From the NCBI RefSeq assembly GCF_023715525.1, contig NZ_JAMBOG010000005.1, positions 124,001 through 188,000 on the forward strand: a DNA stretch of 64,000 nt. The letters run 5' to 3'. This DNA is from Kocuria rosea (GTDB lineage: Bacteria > Actinomycetota > Actinomycetes > Actinomycetales > Micrococcaceae). The position numbers and the translations under genes were made by a program. Positions 30,491 to 42,698 of the stretch are shown one piece after another. How positions within the stretch are numbered: position 1 is the first letter of the stretch; each line of letters begins with the position of its first letter. A model generated the notes under the pieces. The model searched no databases and was not told where the DNA came from. It saw only the letters and a list, made by a program, of their open reading frames with translations.

Positions 30491-31390
30491 TCAGCGCCGC
30501 CGGGCGACGGAGGGCGGCAGTGCGGGGAGGCGGTGGCGCTCGACGACGGCGGCGCACGCGCCCGGGCCCACATGGGCCGCCAGGACGGGCGGCAGCGGGC
30601 AGACCACGAGCCGCGCGCCGGGCCGGTGCGCGGCCACGAGCTCCTCGCCGAGCTCCCGGGCGGCGGGCCCGTCGCCCAGGTGGTGCATCACCAGCACCGG
30701 GTCCCGGGGCTCCGCGGCGGCCAGGGCCGCGCCCACCAGCGCGCCGAACCGGGCCCGGGCGGGCGCGCCGGGCGTGCCGGCGGGCACGAGCCTCCCGCCG
30801 GCGACGCTCAGCAGCGACCCCGGCTGCGGGAGCGCGTCCGGCGCGCCCGGGCCGATCCGCCCGCCCCGGCGCAGGGGCTCGAGGGAGGGCACCCACAGCA
30901 GCAGCGCGGCGTCCCGGCTGCCCTCGCGGGCGGCGGCGGCGACCTGCTCCCCGTCCGCCCCGGTCCCGGCCGCGCGCCACGCGCTCTGCACCCCGAGCCC
31001 CTGGGCCATCGCGGCGGTACGGGAGTCGACGACCGTGACCGGCACGTCGACGCCCTGCCGGGCGATCCGGGCCGACCCGGCCGTCCCCGACAGCTCCCCC
31101 GACAGGTGCACGGAGACGATCCCGTCGTACCCGGCGTCCTGGAACTGCTGGTAGACCCGCCGCAACCGGCCCGGGGACGGCCGCGACGTGGTCACCGGCC
31201 GTCCCTCGGCGACCGCCCGGAGCAGCTCCTGCGGGGTACCGTCCCCGGGAGCGGGCAGGGGCCGGCCGTCGACCAGCACGGGCAGCTCCACGACGGCGAG
31301 CCCGCCTTCCCGCGCGGCGGCCTCCCGCCAGGCGGGGGGCAGGGCGGCGGCGTCGTCGGTGACGACGGCGGTCCGGCGCGGGCCCACCAC
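30491..31390 (-). CDS. DegV family fatty-acid-binding protein
   Basis: DegV/FakB-type proteins bind a fatty acid and, in firmicutes, present it to an acyl kinase. About 299 residues: TAVVTDDAAALP at the start (Asp-rich first loop), GRPVTTSRPSPGRL (threonine/serine loop that contacts the carboxylate), SVHLSGELSGTAGSA, VVDSRTAAMAQGLGV and the C-terminal VMHHLG. GTG 31390 and GTG 31387 are equally possible starts; neither has a clear ribosome site, and the gene begins six bases after leuS, so it is probably translated by coupling. Which kinase or lipid it serves is not visible here. Confidence 0.85.
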   Translation of the reverse strand: MVGPRRTAVVTDDAAALPPAWREAAAREGGLAVVELPVLVDGRPLPAPGDGTPQELLRAVAEGRPVTTSRPSPGRLRRVYQQFQDAGYDGIVSVHLSGELSGTAGSARIARQGVDVPVTVVDSRTAAMAQGLGVQSAWRAAGTGADGEQVAAAAREGSRDAALLLWVPSLEPLRRGGRIGPGAPDALPQPGSLLSVAGGRLVPAGTPGAPARARFGALVGAALAAAEPRDPVLVMHHLGDGPAARELGEELVAAHRPGARLVVCPLPPVLAAHVGPGACAAVVERHRLPALPPSVARRR

Positions 31391-31395
31391 CCGGC

Positions 31396-33888
<2,493 letters not shown>

Positions 33889-34020
33889 GGTCCTCGCCTT
33901 CGCGGTCGGTGGGACCGGCGCCGGCCCGGGTGCGGGCCGCGCACGGTCGTGTGGGCGGCGCGCGGGCATCACGGGGCCCCGGCGCGCGCCGACGGTGGTA
34001 ACGGTGGTGGAGTCCGTCCC

Positions 34021-34026
34021 ATGGTA
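34021..34026 (-). promoter_or_regulatory. -10 box of leuS
   Basis: TACCAT (34026-34021), start near 34014. It lies back-to-back with the hydrolase promoter. Confidence 0.45.
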
Positions 34027-34072
34027 GCCCAGCGGCACCGGCGCCCCGGCCCGCGGTCCCCCACCCGCCCGC

Positions 34073-34078
34073 TAGCAT
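34073..34078 (+). promoter_or_regulatory. -10 box of the hydrolase-glycosyltransferase pair
   Basis: TAGCAT at 34073-34078, about 50 bases before the hydrolase ATG, which has a GGGAGGAA ribosome site. Confidence 0.5.
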
Positions 34079-34128
34079 CGTCAGCGGGCCGCGACCACCG
34101 GGCGAGCACCGGCCCGCAGGGAGGAACC

Positions 34129-35307
34129 ATGCCGGACACCGCGCCGGGCACACCGCCGGACACACCGCCGGACACCGCGCCGGGCACCCCCGCGCCCCGG
34201 GTCCGGCTGCACGACCCGTACGCCGAGCGGCGCAGCGTCGTGCTCGACGGCCACCGGGTGCGCTACTGGTTCTACGACGTCGACCGCACCCCCAAGCCCC
34301 TGCTCGTGCTGGTGCACGGGTTCCGCGGCGACCACCACGGCCTGCAGCTGATCGCCGACCGGCTCCGGGACCGCTACCACGTCGTCGTCCCCGACCTGCC
34401 CGGCTTCGGCCGCTCCGAGCCGTTCCCCGACCGGGCCCACGACGTCGCCGGCTACGCGGGGTTCCTGCACCGCTTCCTCGAGACCCTCACCGGCGGCGCC
34501 GTGCACGACGGCCCCGCCCGGGACGGCACCGGGCCCGGCGTCGCGCTGCTGGGCCACTCCTTCGGGTCCGTGGTGGCCGCCCACTTCGCCGCCGCCCACC
34601 CCGCCATGGTCGAGCGGCTGGTGCTCGTGAACCCCATCTGCGAGCCGGCCCTGGAGGGCTCCCAGGCGGCGCTGAGCCGCCTCGCCGTCGCCTACTACCG
34701 GCTGGGCCGGGTGCTGCCCGCCGGCCTCGGCCGGCGGCTGCTGGCGAGCGGGACCGTCACCGACGCCATGAGCGAGGTCATGACCAAGTCCCCGGACCCC
34801 GCGGTGCGCCGCTACGTGCGCCACCAGCACCGGGCCTACTTCTCCGCGTTCGCGAACCGGGACGTGCTGCTCGAGGCGTACCGGGCGTCGGTCTCCTCCA
34901 CCGTCGCGGAGGTCGCGATGCAGCTGGGCATGCCGACGCTGCTCGTCGTCGGCGCGGACGACGAGCTCGGCTCCGTGGCCGCGCAGCGGCGGATGGCTTC
35001 CTGGATCCCCCGGCGCCGCCTCGAGGTCCTCGACGGGGTCGGGCACCTCATCCACTACGAGGCCCCCGAGCGCACGGCCGAGCTCGTCCACGACTTCCTC
35101 GCCTCCCCCGCCCCCGAGCCCACCGTCGCCCCCCAGCCGGCCGGCGCCCCGCCTCCCGGCAGCGGGCCCGCCGCCCTGCACCGGGAGCTGCCGCCCGCGG
35201 ACCTCAGCGCCCCGACCACGGGACCGTTCACCGGCCCGTTCACCGCGCCCCTGACCGGGCTGCAGCGGGCCGTCCGCCGCCGGCGCCACGGGGGGTCCCG
35301 CCGATGA
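34129..35307 (+). CDS. alpha/beta hydrolase coupled to a glycosyltransferase
   Basis: A 392-residue soluble alpha/beta-fold hydrolase. The triad is visible: Ser144 in LLGHSFGS, Asp277 or Asp278 in VVGADDE and His306 in GVGHLIHYE; VLVHGFRG (60-67) forms the oxyanion hole. The first 23 residues are a repeat of PDTAPGTP units built from a 24-base DNA repeat, and the last 60 residues are a Pro/Ala/Thr-rich tail with GPFTGPFTAP repeats, so both ends look disordered. ATG 34129 has a GGGAGGAA site. The stop overlaps the ATG of the glycosyltransferase by four bases, so the two products probably work together, perhaps on a glycolipid or surface glycan. Substrate unknown. Confidence 0.85.
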   Translation: MPDTAPGTPPDTPPDTAPGTPAPRVRLHDPYAERRSVVLDGHRVRYWFYDVDRTPKPLLVLVHGFRGDHHGLQLIADRLRDRYHVVVPDLPGFGRSEPFPDRAHDVAGYAGFLHRFLETLTGGAVHDGPARDGTGPGVALLGHSFGSVVAAHFAAAHPAMVERLVLVNPICEPALEGSQAALSRLAVAYYRLGRVLPAGLGRRLLASGTVTDAMSEVMTKSPDPAVRRYVRHQHRAYFSAFANRDVLLEAYRASVSSTVAEVAMQLGMPTLLVVGADDELGSVAAQRRMASWIPRRRLEVLDGVGHLIHYEAPERTAELVHDFLASPAPEPTVAPQPAGAPPPGSGPAALHRELPPADLSAPTTGPFTGPFTAPLTGLQRAVRRRRHGGSRR

Positions 35308-36419
35308 GGCTGCTCATGGACGCCCGCTACACCCGGCTGGGCCGCCACGACGGGATCAGCCGCTACGGGGCGGGGCTGATCGAGGCCACGGCCGGGCTCG
35401 CCGCCACCGACCCGGACCTCGACCTCGCGATGCTCGTCAGCGACCCGCGGCAGCTGGCCATGCTCCCGGACGTCCCGCACGTGCTCGGACCCTCCCCGGT
35501 CTCGGCGGCCGAGGCCGCCACGGCCTTGGTCCTCAACCGGCACCGCCCCGACGTGGTCTTCTCCCCCATGCAGACCATGGGCTCCGCGGGCCGCCGGCAC
35601 GGGCTCGTGCTCACCCTGCACGACCTCATCTACTACGACCACCCCCAGCCCCCCGCCGACCTGCCGGCACCCGTGCGCGCGGGCTGGCGGCTCTACCACC
35701 GCGCCTGGTGGCCGCAGCGCGTGCTGCTCGACCGCGCCGACGCCGTCGTCACCGTCTCCGCGACCACCCGGGAGCTCATGGCCGCCCACCGGCTCACCCG
35801 CCGGCCCGTGCACGTCGTGCCCAACGCCCCGCAGCCCGGCTCCGTGCTGGGCGACGCCGAGGCCCTCGCCCGGCTGCCGGGCCGGGAGAAGCTGCTGCTC
35901 TACATGGGCGCGTTCCTGCCCTACAAGAACGTCGAGACGCTCGTCCGCGCGGCGGGACGGCTGCCCGACCACGAGCTGCACCTGCTCTCCGGGATCTCCC
36001 CGTCCCGGCGGGCCGAGCTGGAGGCCCTGGTGCCCCCGGGCGCGCGGGTCGTGGTCCACGACGGGGTGAGCGAGGACGACTACGCCGCGCTGCTCGCCCG
36101 GGCGTCCGCGCTGCTGACCGCCTCCCGGGCCGAGGGCTACGGCCTGCCGGTCGTCGAGGCGCTCGCCGCCGGCACCCCGGTGGTGTGCAGCGACCTGCCG
36201 ATCTTCCGGGAGGTCGCCGGCTCCGGCGCCTCCTACGCGCCCGCCGGCGACGACGCCGCCTTCGCCGCCGCCGTGCGCGCCCTCGAGGACCCGCAGCGAC
36301 GGCGCACGCAGGTGCTGGCCGGGCTGGAACGGGCCCGGGCGTACTCGTGGGTCGACTCGGCGCGCACCCTCGTGGAGGTCGCCCGCGGCGTGCACGAGCG
36401 CCGCTCGGCCCGCCGGTGA
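35304..36419 (+). CDS. GT4-family glycosyltransferase
   Basis: A 371-residue GT-B glycosyltransferase with no signal or membrane helix. The N-terminal half shows LMDARYTRLGRHDGISRYG (4-22) and LTLHDLIYYDH (103-113); the C-terminal half carries LLYMGAFLPYKN (198-209) and the retaining-enzyme E-x7-E motif at Glu277 and Glu285 (EGYGLPVVE), which binds the sugar nucleotide. This pattern is typical of GT4 mannosyl- or rhamnosyl-type transferases. The ATG at 35304 overlaps the hydrolase stop. It is last in its pair and converges on the ligase gene. Donor and acceptor are not predictable. Confidence 0.88.
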   Translation: MRLLMDARYTRLGRHDGISRYGAGLIEATAGLAATDPDLDLAMLVSDPRQLAMLPDVPHVLGPSPVSAAEAATALVLNRHRPDVVFSPMQTMGSAGRRHGLVLTLHDLIYYDHPQPPADLPAPVRAGWRLYHRAWWPQRVLLDRADAVVTVSATTRELMAAHRLTRRPVHVVPNAPQPGSVLGDAEALARLPGREKLLLYMGAFLPYKNVETLVRAAGRLPDHELHLLSGISPSRRAELEALVPPGARVVVHDGVSEDDYAALLARASALLTASRAEGYGLPVVEALAAGTPVVCSDLPIFREVAGSGASYAPAGDDAAFAAAVRALEDPQRRRTQVLAGLERARAYSWVDSARTLVEVARGVHERRSARR

Positions 36420-36441
36420 CCGCGCCCGGCCCGGGCCGCGG
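36420..36441. terminator. short hairpin between converging genes
   Basis: CCGCGCCCGG and CCGGGCCGCGG pair with a one-base bulge in the 31-base space between the glycosyltransferase and ligase stops. Confidence 0.4.
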
Positions 36442-36450
36442 TCAGGCGCG

Positions 36451-37932
36451 TCAGGGCAGCGGCCAGGTGTGCACCGGCGCGTTGCCGTCCATGTGGCCCG
36501 CGTAGAGCCCGAGCATGCGCCGCAGCGCGGTGCGCCGGTCCGCGCCCCGGGCCTCGAGGCGCTCGACGGCGCGCGTCTGCCACGTCGCTCCGGTGACCCC
36601 GGCGACGCAGCGCGCCTCGACGATGCCGAGGTAGCGCTCGCGCACCTCCGGCGCCACGCCCCACTCCTCGAGGCCCTGGTGGGCCAGCGGCAGCAGGTGG
36701 CGCAGCACCAGCTCGTCGGCGCAGACCTCCCCGAAGCCGGGCCAGTAGAACCTCGCGTCGATGCCGTCCCGCGCCGCCCGGGCGAAGTTCTCGGCGCACG
36801 CCGCGAAGCTCATCCGCGTCCACACGGGCCGCTCCTGGCGCGCCAGCACGCGCACGGCGCCGTAGTAGAACGCGGCGTTCGCGAGCACGTCCGCGATCGT
36901 GGGCCCCGCGGGCAGCACCCGGTTCTCGACCCGCAGGTGCGGGATGCCGCCCACGACGTCGTAGATCGGCCGGTTCCAGCGGTAGACGGTCCCGTTGTGC
37001 AGCCGCAGCTCGGACAGCTGCGGGGCCACGCCCGCCAGCAGCTTGGCCATCGGGTCCTCGTCGGAGCACTCGGCGAGCAGCGCCGGGAAGTAGCGGACGT
37101 TCTCCTCGAACAGGTCGAAGATCGAGGTGATCCAGCGCTCCCCGAAGAACACCCGCGGGCGCACGCCCTGGTTGCGCAGCTCGACCGGGCGGGTGTCCGT
37201 GGCCTGCTTGAACAGCTCGATCCGCGTCTCGGCGTGCAGCCGCCGGCCGAAGAAGAACGGGCTGTTCGCGGCCAGCGCGACCTGGGGGGCGGACAGCGCC
37301 TGGGCGGCGTTCCAGTGGGCCGCGAACTCCGACGGGGCGACCTGCAGGTGCAGCTGGACGCTCGTGCACGCCGACTCGGGGGCGATCGAGTCGCACCACG
37401 TCTCGACCCGCTCCCCGGTCGGGCCCGCGATCTCTAGCCGGATGTCCTCGCCGCGCGCCACGAAGATCGAGTCGTTGAGCGCCGCGTAGCGGTTGTTGTC
37501 GCTGATCCACTCCTGCTGGTAATGCTCGGGCATGATCGTGGGCAGGATCCCGATCGCCAGCAGCCGCGAGCCGATCTCGCGGGCCTTGGCGTCCGCCGCG
37601 TTGAGCGAGGCGCGCAGGTCCTCCTCGAGCTCCAGGGCGGCCCGGCCGGGCAGCGGCCGCGGCGGGACGTTGAGCTCGATGTTGTACTGCGCCAGCTCCG
37701 TCTGGTAGCCGGGGTCGGCGATCGCCGCGAGCACCTCGGCGTTGCGGAAGTGCGGGTCGAAGCGCTCGTCGACGAGGTTGAGCTCGATCTCCAGCCCGGT
37801 CATCGGCCGGTCGAACTCGAAGGAGCTGCGGGTGAGCATCAGCTCGAAGACGTCGAGGTCCCGGCGGACCTTCTCCCGGTAGCGCTGGCGCTCCTCCCGC
37901 GTGTAGCTGCGGGCGCGGACCTCATCTCCCAC
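36451..37932 (-). CDS. glutamate-cysteine ligase-like protein (GCS2 family)
   Basis: A 493-residue ATP-dependent carboxylate-amine ligase of the GCS2 group, which includes glutamate-cysteine ligases and the EgtA-like first enzyme of ergothioneine synthesis. Visible motifs are TGLEIELNLVD (metal/ATP-binding glutamates), QYNIELNVPP, the SVQLHLQV strand, GNQ-like NSPFFFGRRL and WITSIFDLFEENVRYFP. GTG at 37932 has a GGGAGG site five bases away. It is a single gene between priA and the glycosyltransferase. Mycothiol, not glutathione, is the usual thiol in this group, so the real substrate may differ; no ergothioneine genes are nearby. Confidence 0.8.
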   Translation of the reverse strand: MGDEVRARSYTREERQRYREKVRRDLDVFELMLTRSSFEFDRPMTGLEIELNLVDERFDPHFRNAEVLAAIADPGYQTELAQYNIELNVPPRPLPGRAALELEEDLRASLNAADAKAREIGSRLLAIGILPTIMPEHYQQEWISDNNRYAALNDSIFVARGEDIRLEIAGPTGERVETWCDSIAPESACTSVQLHLQVAPSEFAAHWNAAQALSAPQVALAANSPFFFGRRLHAETRIELFKQATDTRPVELRNQGVRPRVFFGERWITSIFDLFEENVRYFPALLAECSDEDPMAKLLAGVAPQLSELRLHNGTVYRWNRPIYDVVGGIPHLRVENRVLPAGPTIADVLANAAFYYGAVRVLARQERPVWTRMSFAACAENFARAARDGIDARFYWPGFGEVCADELVLRHLLPLAHQGLEEWGVAPEVRERYLGIVEARCVAGVTGATWQTRAVERLEARGADRRTALRRMLGLYAGHMDGNAPVHTWPLP

Positions 37933-38029
37933 GGTGACCTCCCGGCGTGACGGCCGCGGCGGCGCCGCCGCGTGGGACCAACCAACCACACCCGGGCCCG
38001 CCCGCCAAGGCCCCGGCGGACCGGGGCGC

Positions 38030-40150
38030 TCAGAGCAGGTCGGTGACGTCGCAGCGCACGTGCACGGGCGGGTGCTTGCGCAGCGCGGAGGCCTTGGCCC
38101 GGGCGGCCCGCAGCCGGCGGGTGACCTCCCCGGCGATCCCGTAGCCGAAGAACAGCAGCACCCGGTGCGGGGCCGGCTCCCCGCCGGGGCCCGGCTCGTG
38201 GTCCTCGAGGGGGGTCGGGCCGATCACGCGCACGGCCCCGGGCAGCTCGAGGTCCGCCAGGAACGCGGCGACGGCCGCCGCCGGGCCCGTCAGGGCCGCC
38301 GAGCGCACCGCGGGCGGCAGGCCCAGGGCGTGGCGCTCGGCGAGCTCGCGCTCGGCGTGGCCGGCGGGGTCCCAGCGCACCAGGGCCCCCACCGCGCTCT
38401 CGTGCTCCGCGGTGACGACCACGACCCCGCCGTCCCGGGCCCGGCGCACGAGAGCGGCCGCGTTGCACCAACGGCGCAGCGTCTGCTCGGCCGCCCGCAG
38501 GGCCGGGCGCATGAGCATCTGGTTGCCGTCCAGCAGCAGGGCCGCGGCGTAGCCCCCCTCCGCGACCGGCTCGGCCCCGGGGGTCGCCACCACCAGCGCC
38601 GGGGCGGCGCCCACCTCGGGGCGCACGGCGTCGCCCGAGGAGGCGACCACGGGCACCTGCGGGAACGCCCGGCCCAGCTCCTCGGCGGTGCGCAGCGCCC
38701 CCACCGTGACCAGGCGCATCCGCCGGGACCCGCACGCGGTGCACGTCCAGCCGTGGGCGGAGCGCCCGCACCACCCGCAGCGCGGGACGCCGCGGCGGGA
38801 GCCGACCCCCAGGGGGCCCTCGCAGTGCCGGCAGCGGGCCGGCTCGCGGCAGCGCTCGCACGCCAGGTGCGGGGCGTAGCCGGCGCGGGCCACCTGCACG
38901 AGGACCGGTCCGTGCTCCAGTCCGGCCCGGGCGGCGCGGAAGGCGGTCTCCGGCAGCCGCGCCCGGCTGGCCAGGGGGTCGCGGGCGGCGTGGAAGGAGT
39001 CGGCGGTCGAGACGATCCGCGGCATGAAGGCGCGCAGCACGTCCCGCTCCGGGGCGATCCGCCGGGCCCACCCGGTGCTCACGAGCCGCTGCGCCTCGGG
39101 GCTCACGGCGTGGCCGGCGAACAGGGCGGCGCACCCGCTGCGCCCGGCCCGCAGCAGCAGCACGTCGCGGGCGTGCTGGTAGGGCGCGCGCTGCTCCACG
39201 AGGTTCTCGTCGCCGTCGTCCCAGCAGCACACCAGCCCCAGGTCGTCGACGGGGGCGTAGGCCGCGGAGCGGGTGCCCAGCACCACCCGCACCCGGCCGG
39301 TGGCCGCGGCGAGGAACGCCCGGTAGCGGGGCGTGGGCCCGTCGTCGGCGTGCAGTCGCACCAGGTGCTCGGCGCCGATCTCGTCGGCCACCGCGCGCTC
39401 GAGCCGGGCCAGCGCCTTCTGGTCGGGCACGACCGCCACGGCCCCGCGCCCGGCCCGCCAGGCGGCGCCGACGGCCGCGGCGAGCACGTCGGTCCAGTCG
39501 TGGGCCGGGTGGGCCGGGAGCACCTCGGCCACGGCCCGGGGCGCGCCCCCGGCGGTGAGCTCGGCCAGGAAGGCGGGCCCGCCGGCGTAGTCGGCCAGCG
39601 CGGCGTCGTGGGAGGGGGCCGGGGCGTGCGGGGACAGGCCCGTGGAGTGCCCGGGGTCCTCGGCCAGGCGCTGCTCGAGCTCCTTGTCCACGCGCGCGAC
39701 CCGCGGCGGGACGGCCACGCGCACGACGTCGGCGACCGTGCCGGCCGAGCGCGCGGCCACGTCCTCGGCCAGCCGCGCGATCTCGGGGGACAGGACCGGC
39801 AGCGCCGAGAGCACCCGGCGCAGCGGCTGCAGCCGCTGCCTCACCTGGGAGTCCGCGACGCGCTCCAGGACGAAGCCGGTGAGCTCCTGGCCGGCGAAGC
39901 CCACCTTGACGCGGGCCCCGGGCACGGCGGCGTCCGCGAGCTCGGCCGGCACCGCGTAGTCGAACGGGCGGTCCAGGTGCGGGACGTGCGTGTCCAGCAG
40001 CACCCGCGCCACGGGGTCGCGCTCGGCGAGGAGCGCGGCACCCACGCCCTTCGCGTCGGGCCGTGCCGGGCGCGGGGGGAACCCCGTGAGGAGGGACAGC
40101 TGCCGCGGGGTCTGCGCGGCGGCCGGGGACTCCTCCGGGGACACGGTCAC
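38030..40150 (-). CDS. priA: primosomal protein N' PriA, ATPase-degenerate actinobacterial form
   Basis: PriA restarts stalled forks by recognising branched DNA. The 706 residues keep the N-terminal 3'-end-binding domain ([19 protein letters not shown]), and a full set of zinc cysteines: 431, 434, 440, 443, 458, 461, 470 and 473. The helicase core has lost its Walker A: where GSGKT should be (near 220-245) the sequence reads [15 protein letters not shown]. The DEAH box is replaced by WDDGDE (310-315). This loss is known for actinobacterial PriA and suggests a role in DNA binding or loading, not unwinding. GTG 40150 overlaps the metK stop by four bases; a second GTG lies at 40144. Confidence 0.93.
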   Translation of the reverse strand: MTVSPEESPAAAQTPRQLSLLTGFPPRPARPDAKGVGAALLAERDPVARVLLDTHVPHLDRPFDYAVPAELADAAVPGARVKVGFAGQELTGFVLERVADSQVRQRLQPLRRVLSALPVLSPEIARLAEDVAARSAGTVADVVRVAVPPRVARVDKELEQRLAEDPGHSTGLSPHAPAPSHDAALADYAGGPAFLAELTAGGAPRAVAEVLPAHPAHDWTDVLAAAVGAAWRAGRGAVAVVPDQKALARLERAVADEIGAEHLVRLHADDGPTPRYRAFLAAATGRVRVVLGTRSAAYAPVDDLGLVCCWDDGDENLVEQRAPYQHARDVLLLRAGRSGCAALFAGHAVSPEAQRLVSTGWARRIAPERDVLRAFMPRIVSTADSFHAARDPLASRARLPETAFRAARAGLEHGPVLVQVARAGYAPHLACERCREPARCRHCEGPLGVGSRRGVPRCGWCGRSAHGWTCTACGSRRMRLVTVGALRTAEELGRAFPQVPVVASSGDAVRPEVGAAPALVVATPGAEPVAEGGYAAALLLDGNQMLMRPALRAAEQTLRRWCNAAALVRRARDGGVVVVTAEHESAVGALVRWDPAGHAERELAERHALGLPPAVRSAALTGPAAAVAAFLADLELPGAVRVIGPTPLEDHEPGPGGEPAPHRVLLFFGYGIAGEVTRRLRAARAKASALRKHPPVHVRCDVTDLL

Positions 40151-41352
40151 ACCCCGGCGGCGGAGCGCAGGTCCTCGACGCGGTCGGTGCGCTCCCAGGT
40201 GAACTCGGGGTCGGTGCGGCCGAAGTGCCCGTGCGCGGCGGTGCGGGCGTAGATGGGGCGCTTGAGGTCGAGGTCCTCGATGATCGCCAGCGGGCGCAGG
40301 TCGAAGACCTCCCGGATGGCCCGCTCGATGCGGGCCGGGTCGACCGTCTCGGTGCCGAACGTCTCGACGTAGAGCCCCACGGGGGCGGCGCGGCCGATGG
40401 CGTAGGCGACCTGCACCTCGGCGCGCTCGGCGAGGCCCGCGGCCACCACGTTCTTGGCGACCCAGCGCATCGCGTACGCGGCGGAGCGGTCCACCTTCGA
40501 GGGGTCCTTGCCGGAGAAGGCCCCGCCGCCGTGGCGGGCCATGCCGCCGTAGGTGTCCACGATGATCTTGCGCCCGGTGAGCCCGGCGTCGCCCACCGGG
40601 CCGCCCCGGACGAAGTTGCCGGCGGGGTTGATGATCACCTGGGTGGCGGATAGGTCCAGCCCCGACTCCTCGAGCACGGGGGTGATCACGCTCTGCCGCA
40701 GGTCGGAGGCGAGCTGGTCGAGGTCGTAGCCCTCGACGTGCTGGGAGGAGACCACCACCGTGTCCACCGCCACCGGGCGGTGGCCGTCGTAGCCCAGGGT
40801 GACCTGGGTCTTGCCGTCGGGGCGCAGCCCGGGCAGCACCGCGGTCTTGCGCACGCGGGTGAGCTGCTCGGAGAGCCGGTGGGCGATCCAGATGGGCGCC
40901 GGCATGAGGACCTCCGTCTCGTTGGAGGCGTAGCCGAACATGATGCCCTGGTCGCCGGCGCCCTGGGCGTCCCGGGCGTCGACGGCCGTGCCCTCGCGCA
41001 CCTCGAGGGAGTTGAACACGCCCTCGTAGATCTCCGGGGACTGCTCGCCCACGCTGATCGACACGCCGCAGAACTCGCCGTCGAAGCCGTGCACCGAGGA
41101 GTTGTAGCCGATGTCCAGCAGGCACTTGCGCACCACGTTGGGGATCTCCACGTAGCCGCGGGTCTTGACCTCCCCGGCCACGTGCACCAGCCCGGTGGTC
41201 ACCATGGTCTCGACGGCCACGGAGGACTCGGGGTCCTGGCGCAGCAGGTCGTCGAGGATGGAGTCGCTGATCTGGTCGCAGATCTTGTCGGGGTGGCCCT
41301 CCGTGACGGACTCGGAGGTGAACAGTCTCAGGTGCTGGGTCGTCTCGCTCAC
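40147..41352 (-). CDS. metK: S-adenosylmethionine synthetase
   Basis: Makes S-adenosylmethionine from methionine and ATP. The 401 residues show [21 protein letters not shown] (ATP and metal site), [11 protein letters not shown], the [12 protein letters not shown] signature (with a preceding Ala/Gln-Gly variant), the P-loop-like GGGAFSGKD motif near residue 275 and a standard C-terminus. GTG at 41352 fits the family start ([13 protein letters not shown]). There is no Shine-Dalgarno; TAGTGT eight bases upstream suggests a leaderless or nearly leaderless message. priA follows with a four-base overlap. No SAM riboswitch can fit in the 82-base gap before it. Confidence 0.97.
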   Translation of the reverse strand: MSETTQHLRLFTSESVTEGHPDKICDQISDSILDDLLRQDPESSVAVETMVTTGLVHVAGEVKTRGYVEIPNVVRKCLLDIGYNSSVHGFDGEFCGVSISVGEQSPEIYEGVFNSLEVREGTAVDARDAQGAGDQGIMFGYASNETEVLMPAPIWIAHRLSEQLTRVRKTAVLPGLRPDGKTQVTLGYDGHRPVAVDTVVVSSQHVEGYDLDQLASDLRQSVITPVLEESGLDLSATQVIINPAGNFVRGGPVGDAGLTGRKIIVDTYGGMARHGGGAFSGKDPSKVDRSAAYAMRWVAKNVVAAGLAERAEVQVAYAIGRAAPVGLYVETFGTETVDPARIERAIREVFDLRPLAIIEDLDLKRPIYARTAAHGHFGRTDPEFTWERTDRVEDLRSAAGV

Positions 41353-41360
41353 GGGAGACC

Positions 41361-41366
41361 ACACTA
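41361..41366 (-). promoter_or_regulatory. possible leaderless -10 box of metK
   Basis: TAGTGT (41366-41361) lies eight bases before the metK GTG, slightly further than in the other leaderless candidates of this window. Confidence 0.35.
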
Positions 41367-41434
41367 CCCGCCGCCCCGGACGGCACAGCGCGGCCGGCGG
41401 CACAGCGCGGGCGGGCCGGGGCTGCGGCGGGCGC

Positions 41435-42664
41435 TCAGGCGCGCACGGCCGCCAGCTCCTGCGCGATCCGCTCGACGAGGCCGCGGGCCACGTCGGCCTT
41501 GGTCCCCTCGAGCACCTGCTCCGGGCCGCCGGCGGCGGAGAGCACGGTGACGGCCGTGGCGTCCTGGCCGAACACGAGGTCCTCCCCCACCTGGTTGACG
41601 GCCAGCAGGTCGCAGCCCTTGCGGACGAGCTTCTGCCGCCCGAACGTCAGGGGGTCCGTCCCGTCGTCGCCCGTCTCGGCGGCGAAGCCCACCACGAGCT
41701 GTCGGCGGCGGGCGGTGTTGCGCAGGTCCACGAGCTCCCGCAGGACGTCCGGGTTGCGCACGAGCCGGATGACGGGGTCGGACCCGTCCTCGGCCTTCTT
41801 CATCTTCGCGGCGGCGACCGTCGCGGGGCGGTAGTCGGCGACGGCCGCGGCCATCACCACGACGTCAGCGCGCGCGGCCGCGCGCACGCACGCCCGGCGC
41901 AGCTGCTCGGCCGTGCCGACGTGCACGACCTCGACCCCCGGGGGCACGAGGGTCTCCAGGTGCGCGGCCACGAGCACGACGTCGGCGCCGGCGTCGCGCG
42001 CGGCGGCCGCGAGGGCCACGCCCTGCTTGCCCGAGGAGCGGTTGCCGAGGAAGCGCACCGGGTCCAGCGGCTCCCGGGTGCCGCCGGCGCTGACGAGCAC
42101 GCGGGCACCGGCCAGCGGGCCGGCCGCGGCGTCCTCCTCGCGCGCCACCAGGCGCAGGGCGGCGGCGTGGATGAGCTCGGGGTCCGGCAGCCGGCCCGGG
42201 CCCGAGTCGGGGCCGGTGAGCCGGCCGACGGCGGGCTCCAGCACGGTGTGCCCGTGGGCGCGCAGCAGCGCGACGTTCGCCTGCGTCGCCGGGTTGAGCC
42301 ACATCTCGGTGTGCATGGCCGGGGCGAACAGCACGGGGGCCCGCGTGGCCAGCAGCGTGGTCGTCAGCAGGTCGTCGGCGTGCCCGTGCGCGGCGCGGGC
42401 CAGGACGTCGGCGGTCGCCGGGGCCACGACGACGAGGTCGGCGGACTGCCCCTGGTGGACGTGGTTGACCTCGTCCACCCGCTCGAAGACGTCGGTGCTC
42501 ACCCGCTGCCCGGACAGGGCCTCCCACGTGGGGGCGCCCACGAACTTCAGGGCGGACTCGGTGGGGACGGGCACGACCGTGTGGCCGCCCTCGGTGAACA
42601 GGCGCAGCAGCAGGGCGGCCTTGTAGGCGGCGATGCCGCCGCCGACGCCGAGGACAACCCTCAC
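41435..42664 (-). CDS. coaBC: bifunctional phosphopantothenoylcysteine decarboxylase / synthetase
   Basis: Two consecutive steps of coenzyme A synthesis. The 409 residues have the FMN-dependent CoaC half ([11 protein letters not shown] at 7-17, active-site histidine in NHVHQGQ around 68-70, PAMHTEMW at 115-122) and the CoaB half starting near 190 with [26 protein letters not shown] and [10 protein letters not shown]. Two usual CoaC motifs differ: PxMN reads PAMH, and the flap that often has Ala-Cys-Gly reads [10 protein letters not shown] (149-158), without cysteine; I believe this is common in actinobacteria. GTG 42664 is the only start that fits. It belongs to gmk-rpoZ-coaBC-metK-priA. Confidence 0.95.
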   Translation of the reverse strand: MRVVLGVGGGIAAYKAALLLRLFTEGGHTVVPVPTESALKFVGAPTWEALSGQRVSTDVFERVDEVNHVHQGQSADLVVVAPATADVLARAAHGHADDLLTTTLLATRAPVLFAPAMHTEMWLNPATQANVALLRAHGHTVLEPAVGRLTGPDSGPGRLPDPELIHAAALRLVAREEDAAAGPLAGARVLVSAGGTREPLDPVRFLGNRSSGKQGVALAAAARDAGADVVLVAAHLETLVPPGVEVVHVGTAEQLRRACVRAAARADVVVMAAAVADYRPATVAAAKMKKAEDGSDPVIRLVRNPDVLRELVDLRNTARRRQLVVGFAAETGDDGTDPLTFGRQKLVRKGCDLLAVNQVGEDLVFGQDATAVTVLSAAGGPEQVLEGTKADVARGLVERIAQELAAVRA

Positions 42665-42698
42665 GCGGCGACCGCCCGCCGGGCGGGACGGGTCCGGC

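Noticed and set aside
33889-34020. T-box leader for leuS
   Set aside because: No T-box sequence (TGGNACCGCG-like) or specifier hairpin could be found; the leader is low-complexity.
33889-34038. Longer leuS start adding 50 residues
   Set aside because: The added part is low-complexity, contains the predicted -10 box, and the GTG at 33888 has a ribosome site and the family N-terminus.
37955-37972. 18-bp palindrome CGCGGCGGC-GCCGCCGCG between priA and the GCS2 ligase gene
   Set aside because: It is a simple GGC/GCC run that could arise by chance at this base composition, and may be a weak priA terminator; no reason to call an operator.
41353-41434. SAM riboswitch in front of metK
   Set aside because: The gap is only 82 bases and contains a GGCACAGCGCGG direct repeat, but no SAM-I or SAM-II-like core.
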